DNA of 64,000 bases from Paracoccus aminovorans (GTDB lineage: Bacteria; Pseudomonadota; Alphaproteobacteria; Rhodobacterales; Rhodobacteraceae). Location of the stretch: NCBI RefSeq assembly GCF_001546115.1, contig NZ_KQ955209.1, forward strand, positions 317,311-381,310, read 5' to 3'. Below the pieces are notes generated by a model, which had not been told where the DNA came from, made no database searches, and saw only the letters and a list, made by a program, of their open reading frames with translations. Of the stretch, positions 60,866 to 64,000 are shown one piece after another. How positions within the stretch are numbered: the stretch's first letter is position 1; every line of letters starts with the position of its first letter. A program made the position numbers and the translations under genes.

Positions 60866-61965
60866 CCCTCGCGCCGCAGCAGGATCGCCGTGCCGAGCCC
60901 GCCGGCGGCGGCGATGGCGGCAAGCCCGGCCTGGCCGGGCTCCATATCGTGGAACAGGCGCACGAGGTTGATCGCGCCCGAGGCGCCGATGGGATGCCCC
61001 CGCGCCAGGCCGCCGCCGCCGGGGTTGATGCGATCCATGGGCAGGCCGGTTTCGCGGGCGCAGGCGATGGCCTGAACGGCGAAGGCCTCCATCAGTTCCA
61101 CGATGTGGAGTTCGCTCGCCGTCAGCCCCGCCGCGGCCAGCACCGCGCGGATCGCCGGCACCGGCGCGAGGCCGGGCAATTCGGGATCGGCGCCCAGCGT
61201 CGCGCCCGCCAGGATGCGCAGCCGGGGCGTTGCCAGCCGCCGCGCGACGGCATCAGAGACCAGCAGGCAGAACCCCGCCCCATCCGCCGCGACGGCGGTG
61301 TTGGCGGCGGTGACGCTGCCCGACAGCGCCTTGGCCCGGGCGCAAAGCGCGGGCGTCAGGCGCCGGGCATAGGGGTCGGCAGCAACGCCGGCGATGGCGG
61401 TGATTTCCTGCGCCATGCGGGGCGCCGCGGCCAGCGCGCGGGCGTGGCTGGCGATGGTCCAGGCGTCCTGGTCCGCGCGGGTGATGCGCAGCAGGCGGGC
61501 AACGGCCCCGGCGGCCTCGGCCATGTCAGGATCGCGCTCGGGCCAGGGGGTGAAGGGCGGCTGGTCATAGGGCTCGGCTGGGCCGCCCGCGGGGTCGGTG
61601 CGCAGGCGCAGGGGGCGGCGGGAATAGCTCTCGGCGCCGCCGGCGATCACCACCTGCGCCCGGCCGGCGCGGATCAGCGCCTCGGCCAGCAGCGCCGCAT
61701 CCATGCCGCCGCAGCATTGCCGGTCGAGCGTAAGCCCGGCGACCGGCAGGCCGGCGGCCAGCGCCGTGACCCGTGCCGGATTGCCGCCGCTGCCCAGCGC
61801 ATTGGCCAGGATCAGCTCGTCCACGTCGCCGGGCGCCAGCCCCGCGTCGCGCAGCAGGTCGGCGATCACCGGGGCGGCAAGCTGATGGATCTCCAGGCCG
61901 GCGAAGGCCGCACCGCGCGGCACCACGGCGCTGCGGCGGGCGGCGACCACGACCGCCCCGGTCAT
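60862..61965 (-). CDS. Thiolase-like protein of the biotin operon (YhfS-like)
   Basis: 367 residues of the thiolase fold. The nucleophile is present (Cys84 in DRQCCGGMDA) and so is the histidine (GGLARGHPIGASG), but the NEAFA box is MEAFA and the second catalytic cysteine of the usual C-x-GGG motif is missing: that segment reads AAIAAAGGLGTA. So acyl transfer is plausible but canonical thiolysis is doubtful. The start overlaps the ligase stop (ATGA). In Bacillus subtilis the genes yhfS (thiolase), yhfT (acyl-CoA ligase) and yhfU (bioY2) form the same cluster, reported as biotin regulated. Confidence 0.85.
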   Translation of the reverse strand: MTGAVVVAARRSAVVPRGAAFAGLEIHQLAAPVIADLLRDAGLAPGDVDELILANALGSGGNPARVTALAAGLPVAGLTLDRQCCGGMDAALLAEALIRAGRAQVVIAGGAESYSRRPLRLRTDPAGGPAEPYDQPPFTPWPERDPDMAEAAGAVARLLRITRADQDAWTIASHARALAAAPRMAQEITAIAGVAADPYARRLTPALCARAKALSGSVTAANTAVAADGAGFCLLVSDAVARRLATPRLRILAGATLGADPELPGLAPVPAIRAVLAAAGLTASELHIVELMEAFAVQAIACARETGLPMDRINPGGGGLARGHPIGASGAINLVRLFHDMEPGQAGLAAIAAAGGLGTAILLRREG

Positions 61966-63101
61966 GGCGCGACCAGCCGGGCCAGCGCCGCCAGATCCGG
62001 CTTGTCCGAGCCGAGCAGCGGCAGGCGCGGCAGGAACACCACCCGGCGCGGCGCGGCGTGATCGCCCAGCGCCTCGCGGCAGGCGCGGCGCAGGCGGGCG
62101 GCCAGCGCATCGTCGGGCGCACCCTCGACCACCGCAACCACGGCATGGCCGCGCAGCGCGTCGGGCAGCGCCAGCGCGGCGCTGGGGGCGGGGACCAGAC
62201 CGGCCAGCACCGCCTCGACATCCTCGAGGAACAGGTTGCGGTCCGCGACCGTCACCATGCGGCTTTCGCGACCGCGCAGGAACAGGTTGCCCTGCGCGTC
62301 GAGCCAGCCGATGTCGCCGGGTTGCAGATAGCCTTCGGGGCGCGGCGGCGGCGGCAGGTCCGGCTCGGCATAGCCGTCGAAGAGATAGGGGCTGGCGACC
62401 CCGATGCGGCCCGCCGCATCCAGCCGCAGATCGACCCCGGGATAGGCGCGGCCGACCGAGCCCTGCGGCGTGGCTGCATCGGCGATGGCGATGAAGCTGG
62501 TCTCCGAGGCGCCGTAGAATTCGCGGATCGCCGCATTCGGGCACAGGCCTGCGATGCCGGCGCGGCAGGCCGGGTCCAGCTTGCCGCCGCCGCAGAAGAC
62601 ATGCGTGACGCCGGCCAAGCAACCCGGCCCGGCCAGGAGCAGCCGACGCAATTGCGCGGGCGTGGCATAGAGCACCGTCGCCTGCGCCAGCGCGGCCCGC
62701 TGCCGGCGCGGGCTGTCGCCGGCCAGCACCATGAGGCCGGCGCCGAGTTGCAACGCCTCGATGCTGGCGTAAAGCGCCAGCGAATGGCCAAGCTGGCCCA
62801 GCACGGCATAGCGGTCGGCGGCCGACAGGCCATAGTGATCGCGGTTGACCCGGAAGCTGGCGAGCCATGAGGCGTGGCTGCGCCGGATGGTCTTGACCCG
62901 GCCGCCCGAGCCCGAGCTTTGGCAGCACAGCCAGGCGCCGGGCGCATCGCCCTCGGGGCGGATGCCCTCGAGGCTGGCGTGGATCGGCAGGCCGCGGGCC
63001 AGGCAGTCGAGCAGCGCCGCGAGGGCCGCCGCATTCTGCCCGGCGCCGCCGCAGTCCAGCACCGCGCCGGGCCGGGCCGGGGCGAATGCCCCCTGGCTCA
63101 C
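61962..63101 (-). CDS. Short AMP-dependent acyl-CoA ligase of the biotin operon (YhfT-like)
   Basis: 379 residues, about 120 shorter than common acyl-CoA ligases: the N-terminal subdomain is largely missing. The AMP loop is degenerate but present (CQSSGSGGRVKTIRRS), as are YGASETSFIAI and GDIGWLDAQGNLFLRGRESR; the terminal lysine may be that of GSDKPDLAAL. Start is GTG 63101, overlapping the bioY stop as GTGA. Probable role: activation of a dicarboxylic or fatty acid for biotin synthesis or use, by analogy to YhfT; substrate unproven. Confidence 0.85.
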   Translation of the reverse strand: MSQGAFAPARPGAVLDCGGAGQNAAALAALLDCLARGLPIHASLEGIRPEGDAPGAWLCCQSSGSGGRVKTIRRSHASWLASFRVNRDHYGLSAADRYAVLGQLGHSLALYASIEALQLGAGLMVLAGDSPRRQRAALAQATVLYATPAQLRRLLLAGPGCLAGVTHVFCGGGKLDPACRAGIAGLCPNAAIREFYGASETSFIAIADAATPQGSVGRAYPGVDLRLDAAGRIGVASPYLFDGYAEPDLPPPPRPEGYLQPGDIGWLDAQGNLFLRGRESRMVTVADRNLFLEDVEAVLAGLVPAPSAALALPDALRGHAVVAVVEGAPDDALAARLRRACREALGDHAAPRRVVFLPRLPLLGSDKPDLAALARLVAP

Positions 63102-63670
63102 AGCCGGGTCTGGGCCGAGCCGGCCGGGCGATGCCAGGCCAGCGTCTGCGGCCGGGCGCGGGCCAGCGCCTGCACCAGCATGCCGGTGATCGCGGCCTTC
63201 AAGAGATCGCCCGGGATGAAGACCGCGACCAGGCGGAAGGCCTCGGCCAAGGGCTTGCCGGTGACGATGGCCAGCCCGCCGGCGCCCAGGATATACAGCA
63301 CGACGATGCCGCCCAGCACCGCGCCGATGCCGGCGACAAGGCCGGCCGGGCGCAGCGCGACGCGCTCGACGAACAGCCCGGTGACAAAGGCCGCGACCGG
63401 GAAGCCCAGCGCAAAGCCCGCCGTGGGCGAGGCGAAGACGCCAAGGCCGCCGCGCCCGCCGGCCAGCAGCGGCAGGCCCAGCGCGACCAGCAGCAGGAAC
63501 AGCCCCGCCGCCGCCGCGCCGCGCCGGGCGCCCAGCACGGCACCGGCCAGCATCACCCCCAGGGTCTGGGCGGTGATCGGCACGCCGAAGCCCAGCGTGA
63601 TCTGCGGCACCAGCCCCAGCGCCGCGATCATCGCGGCAAACAGCGCGACCTGCGCGATATTGCGTTCCAT
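63098..63670 (-). CDS. bioY: Biotin ECF transporter substrate-binding protein BioY
   Basis: S-component that binds and imports biotin, 190 residues and about six helices. Signature GFGVPITAQTLGVMLAGAVLG and GLPLLAGGRGGLGVFASPTAG, GFALGFPVAAFVTG and LGAGGLAIVTGKPLAEA. It works with BioN (T component, upstream gene) and BioM (ATPase, outside the window). Starts three bases after the bioN stop. Confidence 0.95.
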   Translation of the reverse strand: MERNIAQVALFAAMIAALGLVPQITLGFGVPITAQTLGVMLAGAVLGARRGAAAAGLFLLLVALGLPLLAGGRGGLGVFASPTAGFALGFPVAAFVTGLFVERVALRPAGLVAGIGAVLGGIVVLYILGAGGLAIVTGKPLAEAFRLVAVFIPGDLLKAAITGMLVQALARARPQTLAWHRPAGSAQTRL

Positions 63671-63673
63671 GGC

Positions 63674-64000
63674 CTAATCCTCCGTGTCCAGGGATATGGG
63701 GGCGCCACCCCGCGCCCGCAAAGCTTCGCCGACATGATCGGCGTCGTCCAGTGCCTGCAAGGTCAGGGGCAGGACCAGCTGCCAGCCGGGGCGGCGGCGC
63801 GAGCGCGCGCGCCAGGCTTCGGCCAGGGTCTCGGCCCGGGCGACCAGCACCGGGGTGAAGCGGATGACCAGCGGGATCGCCAGCTCCAGCGCGGCGGTGC
63901 GCAGGCCCAGCCGGCGCAGCGGCGCGGTCAGGCGGTGGATCAGCGCCACCATGTCCTCGAGCGGCGTGGTCATGGTCACCAGGTTCGCCAGCGCCACCAG
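63674..64000 (-). CDS. bioN: Energy-coupling factor T protein BioN, C-terminal part (cut by the window end)
   Basis: The last 108 residues are visible; the frame is open to the edge, with the beginning outside. LTAPLRRLGLRTAALELAIP and the coupling-helix motif AEAWRARSRRRPGW (A-R-G/S type) are those of EcfT/CbiQ family proteins. With bioY directly behind it the biotin transporter is the natural assignment. Confidence 0.88.
   Translation of the reverse strand: MVALANLVTMTTPLEDMVALIHRLTAPLRRLGLRTAALELAIPLVIRFTPVLVARAETLAEAWRARSRRRPGWQLVLPLTLQALDDADHVGEALRARGGAPISLDTED

Overview
The window is a gene-dense, high-GC chromosomal segment. The gene order nuoA to nuoN with extra genes interspersed, followed by birA, coaX and rnj, matches the nqo cluster known from Paracoccus denitrificans. 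The subunit lengths (NuoA 121, NuoB 174, NuoG 673 residues), the alphaproteobacterial LexA box (GTTC-N7-GTTC) before uvrA and the monofunctional BirA fit as well. I read it as a Paracoccus species (Rhodobacterales), inferred from sequence alone. I see no rRNA, tRNA, CRISPR array, insertion sequence or prophage.

Layout. 0-5 kb: the start of cytidine deaminase, malic enzyme maeB with its phosphotransacetylase-like tail, and propionyl-CoA synthetase prpE, whose leader carries TTTGCAAA boxes typical of short-chain acyl-CoA regulators. 4.8-7 kb (minus strand): aroA and trmB. 7-28.5 kb (minus strand): one very long complex I operon with all 14 nuo genes and eight accessory genes between them, continuing into birA, coaX and rnj; many junctions are ATGA, TGATG or GTGA overlaps. 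28.9-34.2 kb: uvrA with its SOS box, a GFA-family protein, moaA, a lipoprotein and a tiny hydrophilic protein. 34.2-37.8 kb: an untranslated stretch with a 17-bp tandem repeat, then acnB. 37.8-41 kb: a GntR regulator divergent from an NCS1 permease and a hydantoin/allantoin racemase-like protein. 41-44 kb: two small proteins, and an SDR/LysR divergent pair. 43.8-47.4 kb: a probable glycine betaine locus (GbdR-like regulator, BCCT carrier, unusual FolD). 47.5-52.5 kb: an ECF sigma factor, FecR and TonB receptor triad with a decayed macB behind it. 52.8-60.9 kb: a 1437-residue secreted protein of unknown function, a type II NADH dehydrogenase, a membrane-anchored glutamate-synthase-like protein and a nitroreductase. 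60.9-64 kb (minus strand): a biotin uptake operon, bioN and bioY, translationally coupled to a short acyl-CoA ligase and a thiolase-like protein.

How the genes work together. The nuo operon makes the proton-pumping NADH dehydrogenase; the window also has a non-pumping NDH-2. maeB, prpE and acnB connect the TCA cycle with C2/C3 acid metabolism. The most interesting leads are the bioN-bioY-ligase-thiolase operon, whose thiolase lacks the second catalytic cysteine; a FolD homologue with Gln in place of the cyclohydrolase lysine, next to a betaine carrier; the eight accessory genes in the nuo operon; three convergent gene pairs that share one palindromic CTAG as both stop codons; and the large orphan secreted protein.
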